From: Boothiomyces macroporosus
Lineage: Eukaryota > Chytridiomycota > Chytridiomycetes > Rhizophydiales > Terramycetaceae
Assembly (NCBI GenBank): GCA_027604185.1
Contig: JADGKB010000109.1
Span: 1 to 44,397 of the forward strand
Reading direction: 5' to 3'
DNA: 44,397 bases
Shown here: positions 8,741-19,000 of the stretch, piece by piece
Layout: each line of letters opens with the position of its first letter
Position numbering within the stretch: the first letter of the stretch is position 1
Made by a program: the position numbers and the translations under genes
Notes under the pieces: generated by a model
The model's input: the letters and a program-made list of their open reading frames with translations, nothing else
Database searches by the model: none
Told to the model about the DNA's origin: nothing

Positions 8741-10408
8741 TCAAAATGTTTCGATTAGACAAGCCATCGACTTATTTCCTGCCAGAATCCTGTTGATGTT
8801 GTCTTTCAACAATTTCTGTGGAACTGAATACCACCAATTTTTCGTATTGATTGAGATGGTGCGAATAGGAGTGTTCTTCAATGCACATACCATATAGATC
8901 AAGCCTTCTACTGATATTACTTGCCCTTCAAGACCAAGATTGACGTGTTGAATGGTAGAATTTAGAATCCCATGTGTAAGATTTAAAAGTCCTTTGTTTG
9001 ATAGTTTTGTACGGTAGAAAGAAACCTTTGCCAAGTTTGAATCCCGGTTATGCCATTTGAAAATGTCACATGTTGCATTTGATAGAGCCATTCCAGTCAA
9101 GCTTAATTGCTTTAATTTTGACGTCTTCTTCAAACAACTAAAGACTTTTTGTATTCCAAACTGCCCAATTTTCGAATCTGTCAATGTCAAGATTTCTAGT
9201 GGTAGACTATTCAAACATTGTGAGAGTATCGCGGCTCCATTGTCTCCAAAATGATCCTTTTGCCCACAGATTTCCAATTCTTTAATGCTGCAAGTAAGCA
9301 TCGAGCGCAGTATCTTGTTCAAGTAGACGTTGCTGAAATCAAATTTGACGTATTCAAAGCTACGATTTGCAAAGTTTTTGGCAAGAGCGTCTCTAGAATT
9401 TTCAGCGATTCCTTTGAGCGCCAAGTGCTTTATCTTTGTCAACCTCAAGTTTTGATAAATTAAATGCATGCAATCTGATTGAAAACAGTTTTGTGTAAAG
9501 TCAAACTTGAGCAGCTTTGAAAACGGGATGATTACACTAAAGCGAGTCAGAGAGTGTTCTGTCAAGCGATTGAAAGATAAATCTAACGATGTAATTTTTG
9601 AATATGGGAGAGCTTCGGCAATTGCTTGAGCTCCTTGATCCCCAATACCGTTTCCCTGCAAATCCAATATTTCTATAGTAGTAAAAGGTAAAGTTCTACC
9701 AAGTTGCACTGCAATGAGATTGGTGACCATACCAGTTAACCGCAATTTCTTGATTTTTGTTTTTGGCAAAGCATTAAAGAAATTGGTCCAATCGTAAGTC
9801 AATGGATAGTCAATCAGTTCCAATTCGCTGATATTCAATAAAGGCAGCATTTGGAAAAACAGTGGCCAGTTTAAATGAACGTTTTCCAAAACTAGGGCAT
9901 CCAAACGCTTGATGAATGGAAAGCACATCACGTTAGAATCGCAAATTGGAATACCACTAAATGAAAAATGAGTAACTCTGCTGAATGTAAGCAAGAAGGA
10001 CAAATCAGATCCGAAATCTCTATAAATTGGTTGATTCTTTTGTGTAAAATGGTTTTCTATAACTTTGAGTGTCTTAGAGGGTGGTAGATAGTCATGAATT
10101 CTAGAGTACAATGAAAACTCGATGGAAATTTCTTTAAACACAAATCTACATTCCTTTAGCTTTTTGATTTTTTGAATTTGTTCATAGCGGTTCACATTCA
10201 ACGCGTCATAAGACAATTCCAATCTTGGCCAGATTTGTGCTTGCTTGCCTTTTGCCATACACGAGCTAATAATTCGAAATGGCTTTAGAAACATGTTAAA
10301 GTGCTTGTTTAGACAAGAGAGTGTCAATATATCCTGGCTGGAGAGTAATTCAATCAAGGAGAATTTGGTTTCGAGCGGAATAGCTTGCAAGTCCATGATT
10401 CTTTCCAA
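8741..10408 (-). CDS. F-box/leucine-rich-repeat protein, third paralogue (555 aa)
   Basis: F-box-like N-terminus (MDLQAIPLETKFSLIELLSS, then QDILTLSCLNKHF) followed by RNI-type leucine-rich repeats. The clearest are IEILDLQGNGIGDQGAQAIA and ITSLDLSFNRLTEHSLTRF around residues 235-290, with further repeats to the C-terminus. The first ATG (10406-10408) adds four residues (MERI) before the MDLQ start shared with the other two copies; the ATG at 10394-10396 is an alternative. It is a single exon on the opposite strand from the tandem pair and about 4.6 kb away. SCF substrate-receptor function is inferred from the family. Confidence 0.8.
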   Translation of the reverse strand: MERIMDLQAIPLETKFSLIELLSSQDILTLSCLNKHFNMFLKPFRIISSCMAKGKQAQIWPRLELSYDALNVNRYEQIQKIKKLKECRFVFKEISIEFSLYSRIHDYLPPSKTLKVIENHFTQKNQPIYRDFGSDLSFLLTFSRVTHFSFSGIPICDSNVMCFPFIKRLDALVLENVHLNWPLFFQMLPLLNISELELIDYPLTYDWTNFFNALPKTKIKKLRLTGMVTNLIAVQLGRTLPFTTIEILDLQGNGIGDQGAQAIAEALPYSKITSLDLSFNRLTEHSLTRFSVIIPFSKLLKFDFTQNCFQSDCMHLIYQNLRLTKIKHLALKGIAENSRDALAKNFANRSFEYVKFDFSNVYLNKILRSMLTCSIKELEICGQKDHFGDNGAAILSQCLNSLPLEILTLTDSKIGQFGIQKVFSCLKKTSKLKQLSLTGMALSNATCDIFKWHNRDSNLAKVSFYRTKLSNKGLLNLTHGILNSTIQHVNLGLEGQVISVEGLIYMVCALKNTPIRTISINTKNWWYSVPQKLLKDNINRILAGNKSMACLIETF

Positions 10409-11063
10409 AGTATCATTGCAAATTTATACTCGTGCTCACTGTTGATGTATGAGGGTAGATACTCTGCAGCCACACTTATACACCTGTCACCATTCCCCCA
10501 TTGTACTGGGTTTACCATTGTGCGGGATTTCGAAAAATTAATAAAATAGACAGACTCGATAATTAAAAACAGTATGATTAACATTAATAGCTCAGAGCAA
10601 GGAAAGTTTTATAGTTCAAACTTGTCAAAATTACTATCCACTTCTTGACTTTAAAGTTAATTCCCCTTCAACCAACGCGATTGCATAGCCATTAAGCTCA
10701 CATTAATCTAGTGACAAAAGCACAAAGAATCAGTTTTGAAACCATGGTAAATTCCAAACACTTCTTTTAGCTTCTGCGCTCCTGGATATGTCCAACTGAC
10801 TACTCCAAGAGATTCTCCTTTTTAATGCAAGCGCCAAGCTCAACTTAGTGAGGGTATACAAATACCGAGCGAATAACCATCTATTTGTAGCCTATTTGGA
10901 TCTTTCAGATTCCAAGTTCAGTGTGAGCTAGGAATCAATTTTGGCATCCACGCATGTCGGAAATGAGAAAGCTGTTCATCGAAATACCTATTTATACACG
11001 ATTGCTGCAGACTTGGGAATATTGAGGTGGATTTCAATTGGTAAAATTTCCATTATTTTTCCA
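10409..11063. other. Intergenic region between divergent F-box/LRR and NPR3 genes
   Basis: I find no convincing gene in these 655 bases. Short open frames exist near 10409-10584 (minus) and 10941-11063 (plus). The plus frame is contiguous with NPR3 but has no ATG before 11064, and its translation does not match the NPR3 N-terminus. The region probably holds the divergent promoters of the two genes. Confidence 0.5.
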
Positions 11064-12472
11064 ATGATCTTGGGAGTATTATTCGTATCGTATTCATCGA
11101 GAGGACATCAATTGGTATTCGCTTATCCAGAAATCAAGGACGACAATTTCCTGGGATTCGACCATGGATTCCTTGCTGGTAAGATTAGCTTAACCCGGAT
11201 ATGCTCTCCCCCAAAGTCGCTCTCTGCGATAAACAATTCCATATGCGTGTAAATAAGATTGATTTCGTTGGCCATCCTACACTATTAAATGTAGACAGAC
11301 CCGGCTCAGGATTGATTTATTCTCGCAAAGTACAAAAATCACTGCTCAAAACCACAAAGCTATCTCCACTAACAATGTTTCATTTGGTATTCGCTTTGAC
11401 AAATGTCAGCAAAGAAGAAATCGATCAGATATACGATCAGATTATTCTCAAGTTGACGATGGGATTCAAATACGAGCAACTGCGAAGAGGCTACATCCGA
11501 AATGAAACAGAGCTAATTCTGAATCTAAAGGACGAAAAAGACAAGAAGACAGCGTTTGAAATCAATAATGCAGTTTTGGAAAAAAGCAGCTTGGCTAAAA
11601 CGCTTACAAATATATATCACTGTATCCTTGATCAGCAATCCTGCCACTTTAAGATCAACAACTCGGTGTTCATCTCAATTAATGGAAACCCAATGCATAT
11701 TGAAACTATAAACACTCCAACTATCCGTCCATATCACGGACTCTTGCTTTTGAATGACCCAGAGCATATATTAATGTCATTGCCCAAAGATAGCTCACCA
11801 TTACTAATTTCACTTATTCAAACAGTTACCCCAACCACTAATTTTGAACAGTTGCAATCTATTTTAAATTGTTCGCTATCGCAATTGTACAAGCACGCCG
11901 CGCATTTACACTACTGGAATCAAGCTAGAATTATACAAATTATATCCACTAAAAACTTTTACGTGCTTTCAGAAACCGCGACTTATGATAAAATACAAGA
12001 GCTGAAAGTAGAGTTCAGCAATAGATTTTCCCCATTAGACTTGACTAGTCTATTAAATAGGATATCCATACCAAGACATTATAATTCTATAATACAAAAC
12101 AAGGATCTGCGACACTTGTATTTAGAAGCTATAACATTTCTATTACGTCATTGTTTAATAGTTCAATTACACATGTACTTGCTTCTAATTATTCCCGAAT
12201 CTATAGTGCAGAAGGTAGATCCATCACAGCACAGACAGATAATAATTAGCGATCCAGCTAACCCATCTCTATTTGAGAGCGAGCTCATCAAACAGTTTAT
12301 TAAAGAGCAGCATAATCCGCAAATCAAAAACTTGCTTACTCGTTTAGTCCCGTATATGAATGGTAAAGTGCATCTTGATGAAATCACGTTTCAAGAAAAT
12401 ATGACCAGAAAAGAGTTGAAGCTAGTTCTTGGGCACTACCGTGATGAAATTGTTACTACTTTACACCAATAA
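11064..12472 (+). CDS. NPR3: Npr3/NPRL3, GATOR1 (SEACIT) complex subunit (462 aa, 1 non-canonical intron)
   Basis: Subunit of the GATOR1/SEACIT GTPase-activating complex that restrains TORC1 when amino acids are scarce. The N-terminus MILGVLFVSYSSRGHQLVFA matches the conserved NPRL3 start. The hallmark block KIDFVGHPTLL follows, then LTMFHLVFALT. The helical C-terminal region is weakly conserved but complete in length. One intron is needed between FLA and DMLSPK. The best placement is 11179-11198 (20 nt), with a GTAAG donor and a CTTAAC branch site but GG where AG is expected. A canonical GT-AG alternative is 11179-11216 (38 nt); it keeps the frame but removes DMLSPK and makes the intron nearly twice as long as any other here. 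TOR itself lies 3.6 kb downstream. Confidence 0.87.
11179..11198 (+). other. NPR3 intron with apparent GT-GG ends
   Basis: It has a GTAAG donor and a CTTAAC branch-like motif followed by CCCGG. An A at 11197 instead of G would make a standard 20-nt intron. Colinear alignment to NPRL3 (FLADMLSPKVALCDKQF against the human ILATILATKSEMCGQKF region, recalled rather than computed) supports the 20-nt version over the 38-nt version. Confidence 0.55.
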
Positions 12473-12483
12473 ATAAAGATTCA

Positions 12484-12903
12484 ATGTTCGCAGTATTCAA
12501 CGCTAGTCTTTTCATTCTTTCCATATCTGGGATGTGTTACTCAAACTGACACTTGTGACGTTAGTGTGGGGTAAGGTGTAATTTTGTATTTCAAACTTTC
12601 TTGATTCCATATTATTATCACTTTAGATATTTCCAAGCAAGTTGGTGATTTAAAACACCATCTGCCTTAGATTGCGGTTAAATTATCGATGGTCTCAAAT
12701 TTCCAGGAACAGGAAAACCCGGAAATTATAAGCGGACGGTATCTCTCTTATCTCCAGTCAGGACTTGCGAATCTAACCTTGTACTTTTCCAAAACAACGC
12801 AAAACAAGCGAATAGATATTTAAATCCGGTAAAGCCCTTCTTAATCACCTCTGTCCTTGTGACTGCTTCCTATTTTCATGTGCTTCGGAAAATCAAAAAA
12901 TGA
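12484..12903 (+). pseudogene. Possible decayed secreted-protein gene
   Basis: An ATG at 12484 opens a signal-peptide-like sequence (MFAVFNASLFILSISGMCYS) that stops after 21 codons. One base out of frame, QTDTCDVSVG continues. A further frame, joinable across a 56-nt GT-AG interval (12571-12626), reads YFQASW, stop, FKTPSALDCG, stop, IIDGLKFPGTGKPGNYKRTV. Secretion signal, cysteines and continuing frame suggest a former extracellular protein broken by one frameshift and two stops. A gene with introns I cannot resolve is the alternative. No family recognised. The 492 bases between NPR3 and citrate synthase hold nothing else convincing. Confidence 0.3.
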
Positions 12904-12964
12904 GCACTCAAAGCCACATTTAAACCCAACGAATTTAAAAAAAAATTACCTTCATCAACTACAA

Positions 12965-14438
12965 ATGTACAAGAGAATTTTAACCAACTCTACAAAATCT
13001 GTAATCCATTACTAATTGTAGCTCAATGCGCGCTTCTATTCTGCAAAACCACAGGTATTTTATCCTAACCCCAGAACCTCAAGGACCGTTTAGCAGAAAT
13101 CATTCCTGCAAAACAAGCGGAAATCAAGGAAGTAAAAGCTAAATATGGAAACAGAGTGCTAGGCGAAACTACTGTTGATATGGTATTATTTTTTTAATGG
13201 CAGGCATACGGTGGTATGCGTGGTATCAAAGGTATGATTTGGGAAACCTCTGTATTAGATGCCGATGAAGTAATCTACTCATTAATGTCAGGGTATTCGT
13301 TTCCGTGGATATACCATTCCTGAATGCCAAAAATTATTGCCATCTGCTGATGATGGTGAAGAGCCATTGCCAGAAGCATTATTCTGGCTGTTGGTTACCG
13401 GAGAAGTCCCAACCAAGGAACAAGTTAAACAATTATCTGCTGACTGGGCAGCCCGTTCTGCCATCCCTGACTATGTTGAAGATATTTTAGATAGATGCCC
13501 AAACACTCTTCACCCAATGTCACAATTCAGTTTGGCAGTTTTAGCTCTCCAACACGAAAGCAGCTTTGCTAAAGCCTACGCAAAAGGAGTTTCAAAGACC
13601 CAATACTGGGACTACACCTATGAAGATGCCAATGATTTGATTGCTAAACTGCCACTGATTGCTGCCAGAATTTACCGCAACGTATTCAAGGATGGAAAAG
13701 TTGGAAGCATCGACCCTAAACTTGATTACTCTGCCAACTTTGCTCACCTTTTGGGTTACACTGATCCTAAATTTGTTGATTTGATGCGTCTTTACTTGAC
13801 CATCCACTCTGATCACGAAGGTGGTAATGTCAGGTAATTGCTCAACTGATTATAGTGCTCACGCTACCCACTTGGTTGGTTCTGCTCTTTCTGATCCATA
13901 CTTGTCCTTCTCTGCTGGTCTTAATGGACTTGCTGGACCACTTCACGGTCTTGCTAACCAAGAAGTATTAAGATGGACCCTCAAGATGAAGGATGAAATT
14001 GGCCTTGGTGCTTCTGACGAAGCTATCCGTGAATACATTTGGAAGACATTAAAGTCTGGACAAGTTGTTCCTGGGTTTGGCCATGCTGTCTTGAGAAAGA
14101 CTGACCCACGTTACACTTGCCAACGTGAATTTGCTCTTAAACACTTGCCAACTGACCCAATGTTCAAACTAGTATCACAACTTTACAACATTGTTCCAGG
14201 AGTATTGACTGAACACGGAAAGACCAAGAACCCATGGCCAAACGTCGATGCTCACTCTGGTGTCTTGTTGCAACACTACGGATTTGTAGAACAAGATTAT
14301 TACACTGTGTTGTTTGGTGTTTCCCGTGCTCTAGGTGTTATGGCTGGATTAATTTGGGACCGTGCTCTAGGTTTACCATTAGAAAGACCAAAGTCTTTAA
14401 GCACAAAATCTATTATCAAAATGTTTGAAAAGAAGTAA
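12965..14438 (+). CDS. CIT1: Citrate synthase, mitochondrial (455 aa, 5 introns)
   Basis: Condenses acetyl-CoA and oxaloacetate to citrate, the first TCA-cycle step. The N-terminus [20 protein letters not shown] is a typical matrix-targeting presequence. Catalytic motifs are all present: [11 protein letters not shown] (first His), [16 protein letters not shown] (second His) and [12 protein letters not shown] (Asp). Introns are 13001-13021 (21), 13055-13074 (20), 13183-13203 (21), 13270-13291 (22) and 13834-13855 (22). The first two 21-nt introns both contain in-frame TAA. Splicing restores [31 protein letters not shown] and [13 protein letters not shown] exactly as in the family. Four of the five introns lie in the first quarter of the gene. 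Codon choice looks more biased than in the F-box genes, as expected for high expression. Confidence 0.97.
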
Positions 14439-14513
14439 TTTCTTGACTATTTTATCCTGCAATAAAGCTCTGACGTGTTAATCTAATTGAAATGCCTTTT
14501 TTATTTGGATTAA

Positions 14514-15032
14514 TCAAAGCAGTAGAATCACCCATTGCAGGAAGGAAGGTATGGCTGTTGAAGCGATGGATTTCGTAGTGGTGGTTGAGCCAGCGATGGA
14601 GGAGTTTGAGCCAGAACAATCTGCAATGGAACAGTATTGCTTAAATTGCTTGCACTGCGACATGCCAGACATTTCACCACACAGAGTCAAATACGCCTTG
14701 AAAACATTACAGTTGCTAACCCCATTAACTGGAGGTGGACACAAGTTACATCCCTGCATCATTGGCATTTCGTTACAGATTCCTGCAACTAAGCTGGATG
14801 CGTTTTTACTATTTGGGACAGTATCCAAAAAGCTATTTGTGCAAGTACTACAAGTCGGACAGCTACTGGAGTCTTGGCAGAGGTAGTACCCCAATTGGGA
14901 GCAATCTTTTCCTTTCAAGCATTGGGTTTGATAGACGTAGCAGTACGGAGAGTTGTTACTGGAATCACACACCTTTGAAGGGTCTGGAATTTGAGCAATT
15001 GCGGCAGTAAACAAAACAGCAGAAACCAACAT
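14514..15032 (-). CDS. Secreted Cys/Met-rich protein with two CxxMxxMxxC motifs, probable GPI anchor (172 aa)
   Basis: A signal peptide (MLVSAVLFTAAIAQ) is followed by a cysteine-rich body. Two spaced motifs, C86-x2-M89-x2-M92-x2-C95 (CNEMPMMQGC) and C118-x2-M121-x2-M124-x2-C127 (CGEMSGMSQC), have the geometry expected of Cu(I)-binding thiol/thioether sites. A Ser/Thr-rich segment (residues 140-160) and a short hydrophobic tail (IPSFLQWVILLL) look like a GPI-attachment signal. Single exon, same strand as the DUF1775 gene, 120 bases from it. The pairing with a putative copper protein suggests cell-surface copper capture or buffering. This is inference; I do not recognise a named family. Confidence 0.7.
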   Translation of the reverse strand: MLVSAVLFTAAIAQIPDPSKVCDSSNNSPYCYVYQTQCLKGKDCSQLGYYLCQDSSSCPTCSTCTNSFLDTVPNSKNASSLVAGICNEMPMMQGCNLCPPPVNGVSNCNVFKAYLTLCGEMSGMSQCKQFKQYCSIADCSGSNSSIAGSTTTTKSIASTAIPSFLQWVILLL

Positions 15033-15152
15033 TTTTAAGAAAGAAATTTATGAGCGATTTTTGCGGCGTACCTTCGTTCCTTATTTGTAATCGGAATAAA
15101 GAAAAAGCCAATAGCGGATGATGATTCATACTTTATTAGAGATCAGTAATGT

Positions 15153-15761
15153 CTAAAGAGCCATCATCAAAAAGATACTTTGAATTGCAAGGCTGTAAGA
15201 GTAGCTTTTAGATAAAGACTTTACGGATTGCATTTGCGCTTGTACAAATGTCCCATTGAACTGCACCAACGTATTGTTGGCCATTGCCACCAACGATGGT
15301 GCAGGGAATTGCAAAGGTACACCTGGCCCTGGGATCTGAGTCCAGTTGTTTGATCCAACCACACATTGCTGGATAACAGGAAAGTAGAATTTCGTGCCAT
15401 CGGTAGCAGGAAATGGCAGCTTCACGGATAACGGAAATTCTTCAAATTCAGAGTCTGGCAGGTTACCATCCGTCCATGTAACACTGTCAATTTCAGTGGT
15501 AATAACTGCACCGCTCTCAGAGGTAATTGGCGTATCCAAGTTTCTGGTGGAAGTAAGCAGTCTCCAGCCATAGATTTTCTTTGGTTTAACTGAAGTTACA
15601 CCTTTTGGAATTTGAACTGTGACTTGTAGGGTGTTGGTGGAGTTGCAGCCATGTGGAACACGGACAATAAAAGCAGCGTACGCGGAGTTTGTGACTGGGG
15701 GATTGATTGTAGCATGAGCAAGTACAGTACCAGCGATTAAAGCAATCGAGTGAAGCATCAT
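15153..15761 (-). CDS. DUF1775 (YcnI-like) putative copper-binding surface protein (202 aa)
   Basis: A signal peptide (MMLHSIALIAGTVLA) is followed by HATINPP, so cleavage after Ala15 would expose an N-terminal histidine. DUF1775/YcnI proteins bind Cu(II) through that N-terminal His. Diagnostic blocks are FIVRVPHGCNSTNTLQVTVQ, IPKGVTSVKPKKIYGW (with the conserved Trp), SVTWTDGNLPD, FYFPVIQQC and the PAPSL near the end of the domain. A C-terminal hydrophobic stretch (SLAIQSIFLMMAL) preceded by Ser-rich sequence may be a GPI signal. The family is best known from bacteria, where it sits beside copper-uptake genes. In a fungal genome it suggests old transfer or a poorly studied eukaryotic branch. 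Single exon; neighbour of the Cys/Met-rich gene. Confidence 0.85.
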   Translation of the reverse strand: MMLHSIALIAGTVLAHATINPPVTNSAYAAFIVRVPHGCNSTNTLQVTVQIPKGVTSVKPKKIYGWRLLTSTRNLDTPITSESGAVITTEIDSVTWTDGNLPDSEFEEFPLSVKLPFPATDGTKFYFPVIQQCVVGSNNWTQIPGPGVPLQFPAPSLVAMANNTLVQFNGTFVQAQMQSVKSLSKSYSYSLAIQSIFLMMAL

Positions 15762-16051
15762 ATTTGGGTTCGTTTTGCGTTTTTTTTGCGGTTAAATACC
15801 AAGAAGCCACTGCGGCTTTTTTGCGTGACTTGTAGAGATATGGAATGTGACTGTTTCGTTTATAAAGACGTTGATCATGATTGATTGTTTACTGTTCGTG
15901 TAGACTGAAGATTTATACCTACTTGAAATTTGATTTTGAAACTTGACGTTTTTCTGGACTTTCTGGCGCAGTATTTTTTGGAAACCAACCTCTTTACGCG
16001 GAACCACTGACCAATCGGAAACAAATCAAAAAATATTAGAGTGAGGTTTAT
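15762..16051. other. Spacer between the DUF1775 gene and TOR
   Basis: No supported gene. A 71-codon open frame on the minus strand (15792-16007) is lysine/serine rich and matches nothing I know. The stretch most likely holds the DUF1775 promoter and the TOR 3' end. Confidence 0.4.
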
Positions 16052-19000
16052 TTACCAGAAAGCGCACCAACCAATGTAACATTGGCACAGGTTTTCAATT
16101 GAAGTTGCTTGTAATATTAGTCTTTGGACTTGAAGCTGTACGTCCAGAGTAGTATTCTTGAAATCACGCCCAGTCAACTTGTTATTTACTCTATTAATAA
16201 CCGTGAGAGCTCGTGTGTTCAGAGCTTCTGGTTTTACCTGAATATCTTCTGAAATTAGCAATGTTTACCTCCTGGAATTATTTCATTTTCATTTCTTTGC
16301 TTCCTTCCTTTATGGACTTCAGCAATCATATCAGAATCCAACTTTACTGATCTCGAGCCTCTGTTATCTTGTCGAGGGCTAACATTTTGTGAAGAAAACA
16401 GTCTCCAATTGATAAGAGGATCGTGCACGAAAGCTTCCAAGACAGCCATTAAACTGTCCTTGTTTTCTCTCAGTACACGCATGACGTTTTCGCAAGTGAT
16501 TCTAAAGTTTCCTTCTATTCCACTGATTTCCATTGCATTAATTAGCATCCTGGTCAGTCTAAATGGAATTCTTTCTGGGAACTTGTCTCTGTGCATTGCT
16601 ACTTCGAAGCAGTCACCAAAGTCAATATGAATAACTTTTCCAGTGAATCGATTTACCATCAAGTTTGACGGATGTCTGTCGCCCAATCCGAGGATATATC
16701 CAACCATTGACATGGAAGCCAGAGATCTTGTGTAATTTGTTCTTCTGTCTAACCAGACTTCAGAGTTCTTGGATTTGAGCCATAATACCTTGTACAAATC
16801 TCTGCCAGTGGTATTCTCTAACGCGTACTCAAACACTTCGACTTTCTGTAACAACGTCAAGTTATCGTAATCTGGAGCCATTTGTAGCATCAAACGATGT
16901 TCAATGTTCAGCAGTATTCGTCTGCTTTCCCTGTAATCCCTAATCAAATTATGAAGGGTATCACAGTCTGGAACCCATCCAATCAATCCAGAGTTGGGAG
17001 ATAATGGAATAACAGGATAACCATGAATGTTCAAATGTCTTTTGAAAGTCTCTGGATCATTGTTCAACAAAGTGTTGACCAATCCAAACAGTTGCATCAC
17101 ACGTTCATCCTGTCTTAAATCTTCATGTCCTTTTAGCAAAAATTTGTATTCAACTCCGTCGCTTCCCTTGATATTCAACCTTCTTGGTCTTTGCTTTGAA
17201 GTCATGACACTTAGGGTCGGAACAAACGACTGAATCTTGATTACTTCTGCTCCACTCTTGTATGTACCAGGCATTGCCAGATCTAAATCTCTGACTGCCA
17301 AGAGTTTTGGAGAAACATACTGCAGTTCAAGAGTAGTGAGCTGAGGGAGTTGTTTTTGGATCCTTCTGAACACTTGATAGTACAAATCCCACGCTTGATT
17401 CAAGTCATCAATATTTCCAGTTCTCTGATAATTTCTGCACCAGTCCAATGCATCAGCCAAATCCCTGCCATATGTTTGATTGAATGAAACTTCCCGAAGT
17501 GTTTCCGGCCCCTAACGTAAATTATCAGTTACCCTCTCTAGCATTTGATGCAGAGGCTCCAATGTGGCATACATTCCTTCGATGTTTTGATCAGTAAAGT
17601 ACAGCTTCGAGGCTTCCTCTAAACCTTCGTGCCACATTTCCTGCCAAAGAATTGCAACCCTAATGAGCTCTTGACTCACAAGGAGAGCTTGAACTACCAA
17701 ATTCGCACTATGCATTCTCATCTTGTCCAAGATTGCCAATGCAGATTTTTTTCGAGATAAAGATTGAGATTTGGATGCCACAGTGAGAGAATATACCAAT
17801 GCTTGTGGATGCTCTTTGCCAACGTCCGCCAAAAGTTGGTGAATCAATCGCCTTACTACCGGGCTTGGAGCATGAATTCTGGCAATCAACTGCGGAATAA
17901 CTTCCAACCATGTATCAATGCTGACCGTTGTAAATCCTTCAGAAATTGCCATGTTTACATCCTGCTGATATCCATACTTGAACCAAAGTGTGAGAAGACG
18001 AAGAGTATCCTGAAGAGAGCTAGTCTTTGACAATGCGATCGACCTAAAGAAGCCTTGTACCGAAGGAACAACATGCCCAATTATAATATTTGTGGGCACA
18101 TTTTCATGGATTTTCTCGTTATACGAAACAACTTCAAAGTTAGCAAAGGCCCATGCGTGCCAAGCTTTGTACCAATTGCGATCATAATGAGTCGCAGCGA
18201 GATACGATCTTAGAGTTTCTGGCAATACACCTTCTTCCTTTGAATCATCTTTCAAAGCATTTTGCCACTCTCCAATTTTTAAATAGCATCTGGCTAATAA
18301 TTGAATCATGGCTAGTTTGCCAGGGTCAACGTTTTTGTTTTCTACATACAGGTTGACATCATTTAGCGAATGAATTCCAAGCTTTTCCACAAGATCTTGA
18401 GTGAAAATTCTCATTTGAGTAATCGCTCTTGGTTGATTTCCAGAAGTCCACAAATGTTTCAAACAGGCATACACTACTTGCGGCGCATTATTCTGCAAAT
18501 CCTAGAATTAAACCCACATACCAAATTCGAAAAGTCTTGCGGAGTGCCTTCTCGCAACAATGCATTTAAAGTCTTGTAAGATAGCGAGAGTCGTCCACCC
18601 TTTCTGCACAGATTTGCAAACTTTATCCATATTTCCATGTCTTCCTTTGGTGAAACTACCAAACTACGAACTTTAAGAATTCTCTGCCAAACATCGACTG
18701 TTTTAATGCAGCCTTTAATTCTTTTTACCCAAGTGTTTCTGATAAAGGACTGCGCTTTCGGATTGTCATGCAGCTGCTTGTATTTTATAATCTCCTCCAA
18801 TTCGCCCAACATTTGAATTCTAACAACAATACTTGATTAGCAAATAATTACTTGTATGCGCGATTATAACTCTCGCCAACCAAAGCAGTCAATTCAGTAT
18901 CTAGCAAATCCCTGGTCTTTTCAATAAATCTGGTAGCCTCAGGGTACAAGTTACGATGAAGTGCTAGGATAGCCTTGAAGAACGCTCCATCAGGGGATTC

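Noticed and set aside
10354..10584. 76-codon minus ORF with hydrophobic start
   Set aside because: Overlaps the F-box start in another frame; no recognisable motif.
11179..11216. Canonical 38-nt intron in NPR3
   Set aside because: Removes a segment that aligns with NPRL3 and is far outside the 19-22-nt range; kept only as an alternative.
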